Positions 14,355 to 26,823 of a DNA stretch of 64,000 nt are shown piece by piece (position 1 is the stretch's first letter; each line of letters begins with the position of its first letter). The translations under genes were made by a program, and so were the position numbers. Source of the stretch: Medicago truncatula (taxonomy: Eukaryota > Streptophyta > Magnoliopsida > Fabales > Fabaceae); contig NC_053042.1 of assembly GCF_003473485.1 (NCBI RefSeq), positions 54,027,762-54,091,761 on the forward strand. The letters run 5' to 3'. The notes beneath the pieces were generated by a model. The model ran no database searches. It was not told the DNA's origin and saw nothing but the letters and a program-made list of their open reading frames with translations.

Positions 14355-15390
14355 GTGGTTACATCCTTACAAATGACATCCCAAGAGCATAAGCTAGAAA
14401 AGTCGGGGAAATATTAAAATGAGCCTCCTTAAGCACAATTAGAGGGGCTACGTTACTAGCTCCTTGTTTTGCTATCATGTATGCACAAACATTCATTTTG
14501 CGAAAGATGTGATGAAAAGATATTGTAAAAAAATTCTGCATGAAATCTCTAGCTCATTACCATAATGATGAAATGTTTCTTATGTTACAAGTTGAACCAC
14601 ATGCAATGAATATGAAAAACACATTATTTTCCTCAATCCAATCTGCCAACAGAGTTTGATGCCCAGTAAAAATGCTCGTATTTCCACATGGAGAATATTA
14701 GACAAACATATAATCCCATAGAAACAAAATTGAAATGTTCCATCATGGTTACGCACTAAGTCACCAAACCCATGATTAGTAAGAGCACTTCCATCCATGT
14801 TGAGAACCATGCCATCCACATCCCATTTATGTCAACACACCTCACAAGTTGTTCGAGTGGAGCAGGAGGCTGGACTTTCAAACGTCTGCTTGGAAACTTG
14901 TAGATAAATAAAAATAGATGTTGTGATCTGGTATTTCACATGACTTATTCCCTCAAAAATAAATTTGTTGCGAGAGATCCAAATATCCCACATTATCAAT
15001 GGAGCTAAGATACCCACTTCAACCACTAAGGTCGCTATGATCTTCGAAGTATTATCTAAACCAACCTTGTGACACATTGCTTGAACATCACTAAACTCAC
15101 AATCAGTATGTTATTCAACTCAACGAGGACATATCATTAGACAAATAAAAAATGGTTCATCTTCATTGCAATAAGGGCAAGTGGGAGTTAAAAGAACTCC
15201 TTGATGACACAAGATACTTCTACTGGGGAGAGACTTGTGGCATGTTCGCCATAATAAAAATTGCACACTACCTTAGAGATGTAACTTCTAAATCCATGCC
15301 CAAGATTCTTGAGAAATTTCATTATGATGTTGTGATAAACGCCAAGTATATTCACTTTTCGTTGTATATTGACCAATCTGACTAGCACTT
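14355..15390 (-). pseudogene. LINE remnant: zf-RVT and RNase H regions
   Basis: Minus-strand frames read, in family order, a zf-RVT-like stretch (from about 15388), then LIMWDIWISRNKFIFEG near 14990-14940, then an RNase H-like domain from about 14819: VLNMDGSALTNHGFGDLVRN, then HVEIRAFLLGIKLC and YSLHVVQLV, and finally FHHIFRKMNVCAYMIAKQGA near 14520-14450. These are the hallmarks of the C-terminal RNase H of plant L1-type LINEs (K/LNxDGA, AEIxAL, DSxxVV, REANxCADxLA). Frame breaks and stops show it is dead. The reverse transcriptase core is not visible. Confidence 0.7.
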
Positions 15391-15834
15391 CAAACCTAAC
15401 TATCTTTCAAGGAATCAACAAAACATGGTATTGGAATAAAAAAAACTTGTATGATATCATAGACAACCGATATTAAAATCTTGTTAAAAAGAAAAGGACA
15501 ATTATATATGTTATTTTATTGATTAGAGTATAACTTTGTCCATGTTATTTACAAATATTTCATATTATTTACAATTTAAATAAAAATGTGCTTATATTGA
15601 GGCTTTTTATTATTAGAGCATGATTTCCAAATTATTTAAGACAACCATGTATATAGGAAGAAGACCGACTATGTTTATTTTTACTAACTTAATTCCATAA
15701 ACCTAGTTATATATTTTTTTGGATAATAACAAGATGGTCTAAGCCTAACAAAGAATAGAACTATTGTCTAACAAGACGCGAGTAGAATCACCAACTATAT
15801 TAACTAAAATAACAAACCAATATAAGTAGGACAA
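15391..15834. other. Spacer between LINE remnants
   Basis: AT-rich sequence without a recognisable coding trace. Confidence 0.4.
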
Positions 15835-16245
15835 TGCTCATATAACATCAAAGTGAAACCTTCATCACAAGCTATATTTGCGAGCGTATCTGCACAAGTA
15901 TTAGCTTCTTCGTATTAATGATAAATCCAAACCTCTCAATTCATCCAACAATTGCCTAATATGTTGTAATAAACTCCAGTCTATTGTCATTCTCACTTTC
16001 AAGAGAGAGTAGTCGCTACTACCCAAGAGTCAACCTGAACCTTCAGACGCACCCCAAAGCTCAGCTACATATGCATCACAACTCCCCAATCCATTTGAGA
16101 AACGACAAATCCACTCCACATTGTCACCTTGCAACACTCATCCACAACTGACTATAGATCCCTTTTTAGACACGCCGTCAGTATTGGAACATATCCATCC
16201 TATAACTGGTGGCTTCCAAGAAATATCCTCCATTACTCTCCTGCC
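15835..16245 (-). pseudogene. Second LINE RNase H remnant
   Basis: The minus strand reads KPPVIGWICSNTDGVSKKG, then, in broken frames, GEWICRFSNGLGSCDAYVAE followed by LWGVRLKVQVDSWVV. This is the RNase H pattern of plant LINEs (PPxxGWIKLNTDGA...AELWGV...VExDS). It is a different, more decayed copy than the one at 14355-15390. It ends where the Harbinger element begins. Confidence 0.6.
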
Positions 16246-16250
16246 ACTAA

Positions 16251-17045
16251 CACTGTGTTTGATTGGTGAGAAATAAAGAAGAGAGAAGTATTGAAGAGAG
16301 AAATAGGAGAGAAATGTCACATTTCTCCTGTTTGGGAGAGAGGCTTATTTGGTGTGGGTCCCACGCTTTTTATCTTCTCTCCAAAATTGAGAAGAAAGAC
16401 GAGAGAAGCTCTACTTTTCAATCTATTTCCTTTTCTACCCTTGCTTTCTTCATATGAATGGCATAGTATTCTCAAGCTCTTTGTTCACAACACTGCAGGG
16501 AATCATTTCTCCAAAAAAAAAAAAAAAACTATAGGGAATCGTTTGGCCACAGTGTCCGTTATACCATGAAAAGGAAGAAGACCAACCACACACTCTTGTT
16601 ATGTCTATAAATTATTTCGGTGCTTGAGATTTGAGAGGTGGGTCTCATAATTAGATCTACAAAACTGCACTTCCATGCATCAACGAGTGAGTTCAAGATT
16701 CAAGAAGGAGAGGTTATTTGATTTTTTAATTAAATAAAGTATGTACCTGTGGTGGAGAAATGAATGAATAATTATGGATTGATTTGGTGTTGTGTGGATC
16801 AACAATGGTAATGGGAGTGCAATAAGCACTTTATGGATTTCTTGTATTTTTTATATTATTTGGATCTAAACAATATCAAGGTTATTTTAGTACTTTTTAT
16901 AAACAATCAACACTTCTTTCTCTTCAATTTCTCTCATCTATCTCTCATTCCAAACAATACATCAAATCTATTCTATTTCTCTCTTCTCATACTCTCTCTC
17001 ACCTATTTCTCTCTTCTCACTTTCTTCTCGCAACCAAACACACCC
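16251..17045. mobile_element. PIF/Harbinger-type MITE E1 (795 bp)
   Basis: The left terminus is CACTGTGTTTGATTGGTGAG. The right terminus read inward is GGGTGTGTTTGGTTGCGAGA. TAA flanks both sides at 16248-16250 and 17046-17048. Subterminal regions are rich in gagagaaata/tctctctt motifs shared with the next element. TAA/TTA target sites are typical of PIF/Harbinger. No coding sequence. Confidence 0.75.
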
Positions 17046-17048
17046 TAA

Positions 17049-20000
17049 CACTCTGTTTGGTTGGAGAGAAATAAGAAGGAGAGAGTTGCAGAAGAGAGAA
17101 ATAGAAGAGAGACTCTCTATTTCTCTTGTTTGGTTAGCAGAGAAAAAAGAAGAGAGAAGACTGCAGCGTGGGTCCCACTCAAAATCTCTTTCTTCTCTCA
17201 ACAGCGAAGAAAATGGAAAGAAACACACTAGTCTTTTTTATCCCCTTTTTGCCCTTTTCTTTTCAGTTTTCACGGCAATCTCTCCCGCGCTTCCTCTCCT
17301 CCCACCTTTTTATTCCTTTGGGTCATTATCTTCCTCACTTATCCTTCAAGTTTGGTGATGGACCTGCAACTTCTCTTGATCTATCCTTCTTAGATCTCTA
17401 CAGTACCACATCAAAACCAGATCTGAAAACTACAAATCATAGGTATGAATGTATTGAAACTTTTTAATGTGTTTTTCTTTGTTCAATATAGATGAATCTA
17501 CCAATAAGTGTTGTTGATCTTATATAAAAGGGCATGCAGTACCATGGGTGTAGTGTGTTTGTCAAATTTTTGAAACTTTTTTTATGATGTCTTTCTTTGT
17601 TAATTTGGTCATATGATTGAGATTAACCTTTGTAATTTGGTCATATGGATTGTTTCGGCTCATTTACAACATATTATAGTTCTTATCTGCTATTTATAAT
17701 TTGGTCATCAAACTGATCACAAAACTGCAAAGAACGTATGTTGCCTATAATCTGGGGTGTTGGTGAAATAAAATATATTGGGTTTAGGCTTTCTATTATT
17801 ATTGTTTTAGAAGAAATTAGGAAATATAATATGAACCGTTTGGATTATTTATTTGATGTTGTTTAGAGTTAAGATTAATTTTTGGATAGTGAACAAATTG
17901 AATTTGACAGCTTAGAAAATGAAAGTAGTGAGAAAAAGGTATGATGAAATTAATTGGGTTGACTGAGTTAGCTAAATTTATGTGACTAATTTAACAACCT
18001 ATTAATTATAGATCACATGCTTTAGAACATCCTATTACTCATTTTGGTGTGGTGGGTGAGGTTCTTCGTTGTTACTTGTTACTTGCAATTAATTTGAGGA
18101 AATCTCAATTAACAAAAAAAAAAGGGAATTAGGAAAGAAAATAAAATTGAAGTGGCAGAATTAGGAATTATATAAGCAAATATTAGTACTAAATTGTGTC
18201 TAATGGATGGCTTTCTAATGATGGTGAAAAAATATTCTCAAAAAAAGATATAATGCTTGGTTAACTTCTGATCCTTGTGTTAGAATCAACGTACTGATAT
18301 ATTTGATGAAGGGCAAGAAGAACCAATTGTTGACTCATACAGTCCAACATATGGGAAATCACATCAATCCACATGAACATCTTGTTCTCGCGGAACAAAG
18401 CGTAAGGCTCCAATGAATGATTTGTGGAGGCTCAATTGGATAGAATGACGAGTGGCATTGGACTCATGGCTGATGCTTTGAACAAAGGTAATTCAATTTA
18501 TGATCAATTGCATGATGTGGCTAAACAACAAATAGAAATATATGCACAACAAGTTGCAGCTATTGAGAAATGCAACGAAATCTTGAAAAATTGTAGACCT
18601 CGAGTGTATACAGGAGCAGATGTATGGAATATGCTTGATGAGTTGGATCATCTGCTGCCACAATTTCGTTTTAAGTGCTATGAAGTTCTTTGCAATGATA
18701 ACAAAAAGAAGGACCTGGTTTTTGGTGTGCCCACTGACATGCACTTACATGTTCTCTTACAAATGATGAATGCTAATTTCTACCATTGATGTTATTTGAT
18801 ATCTTTTTGTGTCATGTATATGACTCTTGTGTGTATATGTAATGAGGACACATTTGGTGCCTATAATTATGCTTGTAACATGACAAGTATTTTGACATGA
18901 AATATGCGGTAGGGAAAAAAAAAAAGCACTATGTAGTTGCCACTTTAGGCAATTGACAGTAGATGATATATATATGATATAATGATTTTGTGTTAGGCCA
19001 ACTATGGCATTTCTTATTGTTTAAGTGGCTTATGCAAATTCAATTATCATTTTGAGAAGGTAGTTTTCTTATTATACACCTTTTTTTTTTAGTGTTATGT
19101 GTATGAAGTTTATGACAGGTTAAACAATCCAAGATGCCATAAGTGTTTTGGTTGTTGAGTATCTGTATTTTCCGTTATAGTTTAGCAGTTTTGTACAGGT
19201 TCTACTATGTGTTTTAAAGATTGATTTTTACATCTGTTTGAAGATTGATTATTTAGGGAAGAATGATTTTTGAAGATTATGTGCTTGAACAAATGTTCCA
19301 TTTATTCAGTCAGTTATTAATGGTTCAACAGTGATTTGAGGGGTTGTTCAAGCACATAATCAAACTTCCCTGATGATTGTGCCTGTTGTTATGGAACCAC
19401 GAGAGGTTGAAAGCGTAAGGTTAAATTTTCTTGTGGCCCATAACTCTGTTCAAGCACATAATCAGATGGTCCATTTATTCATTGTGCAAAATTTTGTGCT
19501 TGATTATGTGTTTCAGCCCCTAAATTCTCTCGTGCTTGAAACTGTAAGGCTCAATTTATTCATTTTGGTACCTCATATAAAATAAAATGGCTCTCTAACA
19601 TCAGTTGTGCCTATTATTATGTTGTTGCAATTTACTTTTTATTGTGTTTGTGTACTTCTTCTACAAGATACAATGATAAAAAAAAGTTTTGGTTATTAAA
19701 AAAATAAATAAAAATTATCGAGAGCACTAACAGGATCTCACCCAAAATTATAATAATTAGCTTTTGTAGTATTTTGTAGCAATTCAAGTTTTGGTAATAT
19801 AAGGTTTAGAGTGTTAAATTGTTTCATTATAACAAGGCTATTTTTGTCAATGTCTAAAATATTGTCATTTCTCTCTCTTCTCATTTTCTACTCAACCAAA
19901 CAAGAGAGAGAGGAGTGTAACCTCCTCTCTTATATTTCTCTCATCTTTCTTTTATACCAAACAACCTCTTAAATCTACTCTATTTCTTACATATTTCTCT

Positions 20001-20063
20001 CTTCTCATTCTCTCTCTCACCTCTTTCTCTCTTCTTAATTTCTTCTCTTTGCCAAACAGAGTG
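17049..20063. mobile_element. PIF/Harbinger element E2 (3.0 kb), deletion derivative
   Basis: Perfect 12-bp ends, CACTCTGTTTGG and CCAAACAGAGTG, are flanked by TAA at 17046-17048 and 20064-20066. Subterminal gagagaaat-rich arms are shared with E1 and with the element starting at 23496. Inside is only the C-terminal part of a Myb/SANT-type accessory protein gene, with no transposase. E2 therefore looks like a non-autonomous derivative. Confidence 0.85.
18290..18789 (+). pseudogene. Harbinger ORF1 (Myb/SANT-like accessory protein), C-terminal remnant
   Basis: The longest open stretch, 18424-18789, encodes about 120 residues: a helical MTSGIGLMADALNKGNSIYD segment, then QIEIYAQQVAAIEKCNEIL, then VWNMLDELD and a VPTDMHLHVLLQMM end. 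This resembles the C-terminus of the Myb/SANT-like protein of plant Harbinger transposons (also annotated L10-interacting MYB-like), the DNA-binding partner of the transposase. A Ser/Lys-rich linker exon precedes it from about 18290 in another frame, separated by an apparent one-base loss near 18423. The N-terminal Myb domain is gone, so it is non-functional. Confidence 0.65.
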
Positions 20064-20245
20064 TAAGGAATGATTATGTTGATCGTCTATGTAACAATTA
20101 ACTCTTTGTAATCTCTATCTATTACCATCATATTTATCTCATCCATCTATTTTTGGCCACCTAGTTGATAACGTCATTTTTACGAAATATATTTGCTTTG
20201 GATGTTGAGTTACGTTTTTTTTTTTCAATGATTTTTTGATGGCAA

Positions 20246-20247
<2 letters not shown>

Positions 20248-20282
<35 letters not shown>
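20248..20282. repeat. (AT)n microsatellite
   Basis: About 17 uninterrupted TA units. Confidence 0.95.
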
Positions 20283-20284
<2 letters not shown>

Positions 20285-20552
20285 AACTTCTTCCAACAAA
20301 AGAAATATAACGAAATAATAAAGGGAGAACTAACTGGCTAGCTATTTTAATTCCAGCTGCTTTCTCATATCACATACACACCCACCGGCTTCAAGCATAA
20401 AAAATCAGCATCACGGTCATACATATCAAGCATGCTCATCCATTAACATTTAATTTGGTGTACTACTTCAGCTTATCATAATGAAAGTGAAGTGAATAAT
20501 TCAGTCAGATCTGTCTCACATTCTCACTAAATTAATTAATTGAATGTATATA

Positions 20553-20874
20553 CTCTTTCAGTTCCTTAATATAAGCAAAAAAAAAACTCTTTTTCTTTGT
20601 CCTAAAATATAAGCAAAAAAGACATGCTTTTATCCTTATTTTTTTTAAAATCTCTTTTACAGAAAAAACTTTTTTTTATTCTCATAAAATTAAATACAAA
20701 TTAATTACATTCAATTTTCTCTCTCTTTCATTTTTTCATAACCAATAGCCAATAGAAATTGTTTTTACATCTTCCTATAAAACTTTTTTCAAAAAACAAT
20801 ACTTCAAATTCTTATATTTTAATTTTTTTAATAAATGTGATTTTTTTTCTTCTTATAATTTAGGATGGAGGGAG
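20553..20874. mobile_element. Stowaway-like MITE
   Basis: It starts CTCTTTCAGTTCCTTAATAT and ends TTTAGGATGGAGGGAG. TA flanks it at 20551-20552 and 20875-20876. The right terminus is canonical and the left has diverged. The interior is AT-rich and non-coding. Confidence 0.7.
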
Positions 20875-20876
20875 TA

Positions 20877-23495
20877 TGTGTGAAGAAAAGTCTAGCATAA
20901 TACCTTTGACTTTTCAGTATGACTGAATTACTACGCTATTTCTGCGGGCGTGGAATTGTGTCTCTTCTTCTCTTTAATTTCCATGTGCAACTTGGAATGA
21001 AACTCTGAGAGCCAGACTCAGTCAACTCATACTTCAGTCCCCTTTCACATTTGATAACAAATCCAAGTGTTTGAGCTTTTATGTCTTTGTTTGTATGTCT
21101 TTTTCCGTTATTTAGTTGACAATGCACTCCTTTTTTCAACTTTTTGACAAAAAATAGTACTTAGTCGATGTTATTAATAGTCAAAATTGAAATCAAAATA
21201 CAAATGATGATGACTTCTTAAATTTCAAAGATAGGTAGTAATCACTATTAGCAAAGATTTAGAAAAAAGAATATCTAAAAGACTAATAAAAATCTCAAAG
21301 GAAGAACTGATTTGATCCAATAATTCAAACTATTGTAAGCCACATCAATGCTCTTAGTCATGGCCACACTTATCCGCCACATAAGCATTTGAATGACATA
21401 TACAACAAATGTTCGTCACATAAATGATAAGAAATCAAAATAAATTTTTTGATGAGAGATTAACCTTATCAAAAACATATAAGAGATTGAAATTAAATAA
21501 AGTTGAGTAGTTCAACTAATTTAAGTTATGATTTAAAAGAGATAGAGTTTTTGAGTTCAACCCCAACAAATAAATTTTTATTTGGTAAAAATAATCTTTA
21601 CTTTATTAATTTTAAATTTTAAATAGTTTTGTGAACGATACTTAAGCCCGGTTTTGGAGGTGCAAACAGCTCAACCAAATTAGGCCTCCAAATGGTATGG
21701 ATAAAAAATTATAGCCTAATAATATCCACCCCACTCAAATAAAATAAAATAAAAAATCATATTTTCCTTCTTTTTCTTTCTTCAATACGCATTTGGATTT
21801 CTTCTAGACTCTAGTTCTCCTTTCTGGATATAAAGTTGATGCTATCAAATCACCCTCAATTTGTATAATCACTTAATCAGTCAATTTGAAAAACTGTTTC
21901 ATTGAAAGAATCACAACAATCATTTCTTTTTCGCATAAATCATTAGTTTTTCCCTTACCCACAACGGAGGAGTGACAAATCCAAACAACATCGTTAGGTA
22001 AATTTCACCTCTCTTTCACTTAATTTTTTTTATTTCGTTTCATGTTTAGAAGTTCTTATGATTCTGATTTTTTAATGAAGCTTAGCTACACAAATTTTGT
22101 TATAAGTTGCTTAATGCTTATCAGTAATTACTCTTCAAAATTTCAATGTATAATTGTTAATTTTGTTGAATGTTGCAAATATATGGTTCTAATATATGTT
22201 GAATGTTGAATTTTTTTTGTTATATGTTGAATGTTGAAAAATATAATTGCTAATTTTGTTATATGTTGGATGCTGAATGTTGATAAATTTTGGTATTTGT
22301 TACTAATATATATCTCCTAAATTTCAGGTTCTACATTTTTTTTTCATTCTTCCTCTATGCCTCCTAAATTGCCTCCTAAGATTAGAAAGTTTTAAAAAAA
22401 AACTAGCATTGTTATTTTATTAAGGGTCTATTTTATTATGAGAGTCGAACCTCCTATTTAATAAGAATAACCTTGACGATACCATATGTGTACTACTAGC
22501 AGTAAACTATTTGGTATAGGTTATCATACTCGAAATTCAAAATTCACTTTTTTTTCTTTCGCACCGGTTTCCGATCCACCAAAGATGGGCGACTAATCCG
22601 GCTTGTGCGTAGAAGCATGCGTACTGGCCAAGCGTTGTTCTTCCTGAAAATCGAACACGCTATTTTTCAGATACATCCTTAGAAGGAGCTCCTTGCCACT
22701 TGAGCCCAAACAATTTGGTTTACTAATCAATTCACTTTGTTTAGCACCTAATCAATCCTTTTTTTTTGAGTTAAATCTACATGTATAAACCATTTATTAT
22801 ATACTCATAGTTTATCTTTTAGTGGACTCGTGCTTGGTCACGCGTCTAATAACAAGTACATTAATACTTTTTTTTTTTTGAGAGAATCAATACTTTTTCT
22901 TTTTGATAAAAATCAATACTTTTCGTTGATAAGGGAGTTTGAGCAAATTCACACTCAAGCTGACATATGAATGAAGAAAATTGACAAGTCAACGTTCGAG
23001 CAAATGATATGTATGGAGCCACGTGCGCTCCTATATAAAAAATTGTTCTATACGTGACCCGACATCTTTTTGGTGGTGGTTGAGGTTTGAACCTCAGACC
23101 TGATATATATTATGCATTGTTTATATCAACTGAGCTAAGCTCGCAATGACATACCAATATCTTTAAAGTAAACAACTATCTTTAAGATAAAAAATAAATA
23201 ATATTATATATTAATTAACAAATTAAAAATATATATTGTAGATACTCGTAAAACATCGTAAATTTGTTAAAATAAAAAGACTTGATTTTTTTTTATTTTA
23301 CTTTTTATTCAATTTAAAATATCTAAATTTTTACCGTTTTTACCGTATCCTCTTTGTTCATAATGAACAAATTAAAAATGGTGGTGTCCTTCTTTGAGAT
23401 GTTAAGGAAAGCAAACTGCACTAGAGTCTAAGCAAGAAAGCGACCGAAAAGTATCTTTCTTTAGGATATATCCTCAAGGTTTTTTTTTTTTTTTA
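20877..23495. other. Intergenic, no gene; old repeat scraps
   Basis: No coding sequence is supported. 22186-22290 holds short imperfect repeats of atgttgaatgttga. 22540-22720 is a GC-richer patch (ccggtttccgatccacc...) that looks repetitive but was not identified. 23071-23150 (ggttgaggtttgaacctcag... ctgagctaagctcg) resembles a common legume dispersed repeat also traceable at 33528-33600. Confidence 0.4.
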
Positions 23496-24183
23496 GGGTG
23501 TGTTTGGTTTAGAAGAGAATTTGTGAAGAGAGAAATAGGTAATAGAGAGAGTAAAAAGAGAGAAAGAGATAAGAAATAGAGTAGATTTGATGTATGGTTT
23601 GGTATGAGAGAAAGAGTGAAGAAATTGAGAAGAGAAAAAGATATTATTTTTTTGAAATGACAAATAAGCCATTGTTTAAAAACATATCTAATAAAAAATG
23701 CATTTCAACGTCTTTTGTCAAATTTAATTTACTTTTTGGTAAATTATATTATTATCTTTGTTTTAATAAAAGTAAGTATATTATTTTCTTGCTTATTAAA
23801 AAACACAACGTTGAAGCAGCTTGCCAATTGCGACAATTCATTCTTTCATTTCCATGTTGAAAAAAAAAAACTAAAAACATCACTATTTCTCCAATTGAAA
23901 GCAGGGGCAAAATTGTATTTGTCATAATTAGTCAGCTTTGTCCTCCCTTTCTTCGCTGCTGCATAGGACTATAGGAGAGAAACCATCATTCATTCAAATA
24001 TGAGTTACATCTTCGTCGTTGTAAATTTTTTTGGAACTTGACTAAAACTTAAATTTCACACGGAAGAGAAATATGTTCATTCATAAACAACACAAATAAT
24101 TAAAACGAAAATATTCAGTATTCGAAATATTCAAAAACATATTAAATGCAAATAAAATATCCATAAACATTGTAGTATTCAGA

Positions 24184-25225
24184 CTAGCCAGAGACCATTT
24201 GCATTATCACCGCTTTGCACGCTTCCGGTGGACACTGAAGAATCATTCTAAGTTTGTCTTTATCCTTCATGACAGCACAATATATCTTAGTCAATGAATC
24301 TGTGTCACACCCACACTCCTTTATTAAATTCCAGGTTTCTTCTCCTGAAATCGGAGGCAACTCATGTTTATGACGTTCTCTCGTTATTTCATTTCCTTCG
24401 CGTATTGCTGCATTTCCTTCTCTGAGTGCCTCTGCAACCACATTCATTGACTCTTTAAGTTCAATAATCTCATTTTTTGCCTCTTTGTTTTTAACCACTT
24501 TCAATTTCTTCCTTTTGCCACCACTTGCAATGGGTGAAGGATCTGGTGATTGTGTTTTAGGTACAGTAAAATCGTAATCAGGAACAAAACTCTCCAAATT
24601 CACCTCATTTTGAGCAACGTGACCATCAATATCTTGAATAGTTTCAATGAAATCTTCCTCGGTGGTCGATGCCCCTCGTTTTCTGGTTTGTTTAAAAGTC
24701 CCAGATTCATCTCCATCAGCTCGGTTGGGTCCATGGAGTTTCAACATTTTCTCATAATTTGGAAATGGAACAAATCTCCAACTTGCTGCTTTTGGTTTCG
24801 ATTGAAAGTAGGTTTTAGACAATTTATAAAACTATTGATTAATAAAATATTGCAAAATTCAAGATTTACAAAATTTACCTCAATAGAGCTTTCCAAACTT
24901 CTTCCTCGGCATCCCATAACTGTGTAGTTTCAATCCAAGAAAACCCACTCATACCACCTTTAAAAATTTCGTTATATTCACTGAAGTTTCTTTTCAAAGT
25001 TTTCCAGCGATTTTATACCTTTAACTTATCAATTTTGTCACTAAACAATTTCACAAGTTCAGCCGTAATATTATTATATGTTGTTGTCGTAAAGTTACCG
25101 TTGACTTTGTTACCTTTTTCAAGTTCTTGCATGAAAGCTTCAACAAGAGCATCATCCAAGGCTCTATTCTAACTCAAAGTCCCAGAATTACCATTGTTGG
25201 TTGGAATTTGCTTTTTTGATGCCAT
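24184..25225 (-). pseudogene. Harbinger ORF1: Myb/SANT-like DNA-binding accessory protein, inactivated
   Basis: The gene starts at ATG 25225 (MASKKQIPTNNGNSG). It runs through a Myb/SANT-like part (ALDDALVEAFMQELEKGNKV... YNNITAELVKLF) and continues after interruptions into an intact 212-codon stretch, 24822-24184. That stretch contains KPKAASWRFVPFPNYEKMLK, a basic KRKKLKVVKNKEAK patch (possible nuclear signal), a coiled-coil-like EALREGNAAIREGNEITRER and a conserved WNLIKECG...ILQCPPEA end. In known Harbinger systems this protein recruits transposase to the ends and the nucleus. An in-frame TAG at 25169-25171 falls where the family has a Trp just before the Myb helices, and other breaks lie near 24980-25020, so the gene is probably dead. 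Confidence 0.75.
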
Positions 25226-25435
25226 ACTATATGAAAATGGTCAATTATAGCACAATTAAATTAATAAATATAATCAACATAAAGTCCCAATATCATTCAC
25301 TTGACATAAAAATCAAATAAACATTTATTCCAAACACAAGTATCTAATAAACATGACGATAAAATCAATACTACTTCCTCAAAGAACAACAAACATCAAA
25401 ATAATAATTTAAATTACAAGGTAATCCATTTAGGT

Positions 25436-26823
25436 CTAACCATCATTTTCATAATTCGACCACATTTGATGTGCTACACCATTTTTTATTAAAGTACCCA
25501 TAGCAAATTCATCCCTATCACTTGATGCTTGATGATTTTCATGAGATGCATTTTGATTTGCAAGTTCAGCATCTACTTCAGCTATAAGGTCTTCATCTGG
25601 GTCTACGCTCATTAGATAGTTGTGAAGAATGCAACATGCAAAAATGATTAATTTTTGCGCTTTGACTCCATAAGTGGGTTCTGTTGAATTCGACAAAATC
25701 TCAAATCTTTTTTTTAACACACCAAAGACTCTTTCAATTGCATTTTGTAAAGATGAATGCCGAAGATTGAACAATTCTTTAAAATTTTGGGGTGGATTTC
25801 TTGCCGAATATTCTTTCAGGTGATACCGAACTCCTCTATAAGGCATAATAAGTCCACTTGTCAACATGAAGCCGACATCAACAGGATAATATTTTCCTAT
25901 GGTAAAGGATAATACTTGTCAACATTAATGTGATGGTTTGAAACAATAAATGTAATAGTTATATGTGTATGGTGATTCTTATATTACCTTGAGGAATTTT
26001 AAGTTTATCTTCTCGTGTTAATGCGTTCTTTATTATTCTTGAGTCAGAGGCAGAGCCTTCCCATCCCGCAAGCACATAAGTGAACTTTAAATCAAAAGTG
26101 CACGCTGCTAAAATATTTTGTGTTGGGTAGTCTTTCCTACCACGATATCGAGGGGCATCTTTTGCAGATACTTTAACTCGTATATGTGTTCCATCTATAG
26201 CACCAACACAATTCTGACATAATATTTTTTTATCAATAAATATATGTATATGATCTATCCAAATATTGCTTATATTTTATTGTTGGACAAATTATTAATA
26301 AAAAATTTACCTTAAAGTATGGGTAGAATCTAGTGCTACTAGAAATTTCCAAGGGGATCGTTGAGCCATCAGGTTGTACGATAAAATTTTCTTCCAATTG
26401 AAGAATAGCTTTCAATACTTGATGGAGATGACGGCTAATTGTTTCACCCGAATGACGAAATCAAAAGTTGACTTCACGATTTTTAGCATTATGGGTTAGT
26501 ATGTAGATTGATTTTGCAACTTGTTCTTCCACACTTGACCATCGTGTAGGTCGTAAGCCCCCTTCACTTTATAACATATCACATAGCTTAAAAAAAGTTC
26601 GAGGACCCATTCTTAATATATTTCGACTACATTTACTATTTCTAATTCGATACATTACTTCTTCACGGACCCTTTCTCTCTCGGAGCTCATACTATAACT
26701 TATTTTTCTTTTACGAAACACTCGTAAATAACAATAAACAATAGCACACATAAGTTGAGCTACAACCCTTCGACGCAAATCAAACTATCTATTGATTGCA
26801 ATTTCCCGATCTTGATTTTCCAT
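25436..26823 (-). pseudogene. Harbinger transposase (DDE_Tnp_4 / HARBI1-like), inactivated
   Basis: Three exons can be modelled: 26823-26311, 26213-25988 and 25896-25436, with GT and AG ends. The catalytic part is well preserved: GAIDGTHI carries the first Asp, LAGWEGSASDSRII the second, and NAIERVFGVLKKRF the acidic third residue. GKYYPVDVGF and LIMPYRGVRYHL are family landmarks. Exon 1 carries at least three in-frame stops: after EIAINR, after KLCDML, and after NREVNF. It follows that the N-terminal helix-turn-helix region is broken while exons 2 and 3 stay open. The enzyme would cut and rejoin TIR ends at TWA sites; this copy cannot make a full protein. Confidence 0.85.

Noticed and set aside
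22540-22720. GC-richer patch considered as a tRNA or other RNA gene
   Set aside because: No cloverleaf with acceptor stem and T-loop could be drawn. It is more likely an unidentified repeat.
23071-23150. tRNA-like sequence with gaggtttgaacctcag
   Set aside because: It has a box-B-like word only, with no matching acceptor or anticodon stem. A diverged relative at 33528 indicates a dispersed repeat.
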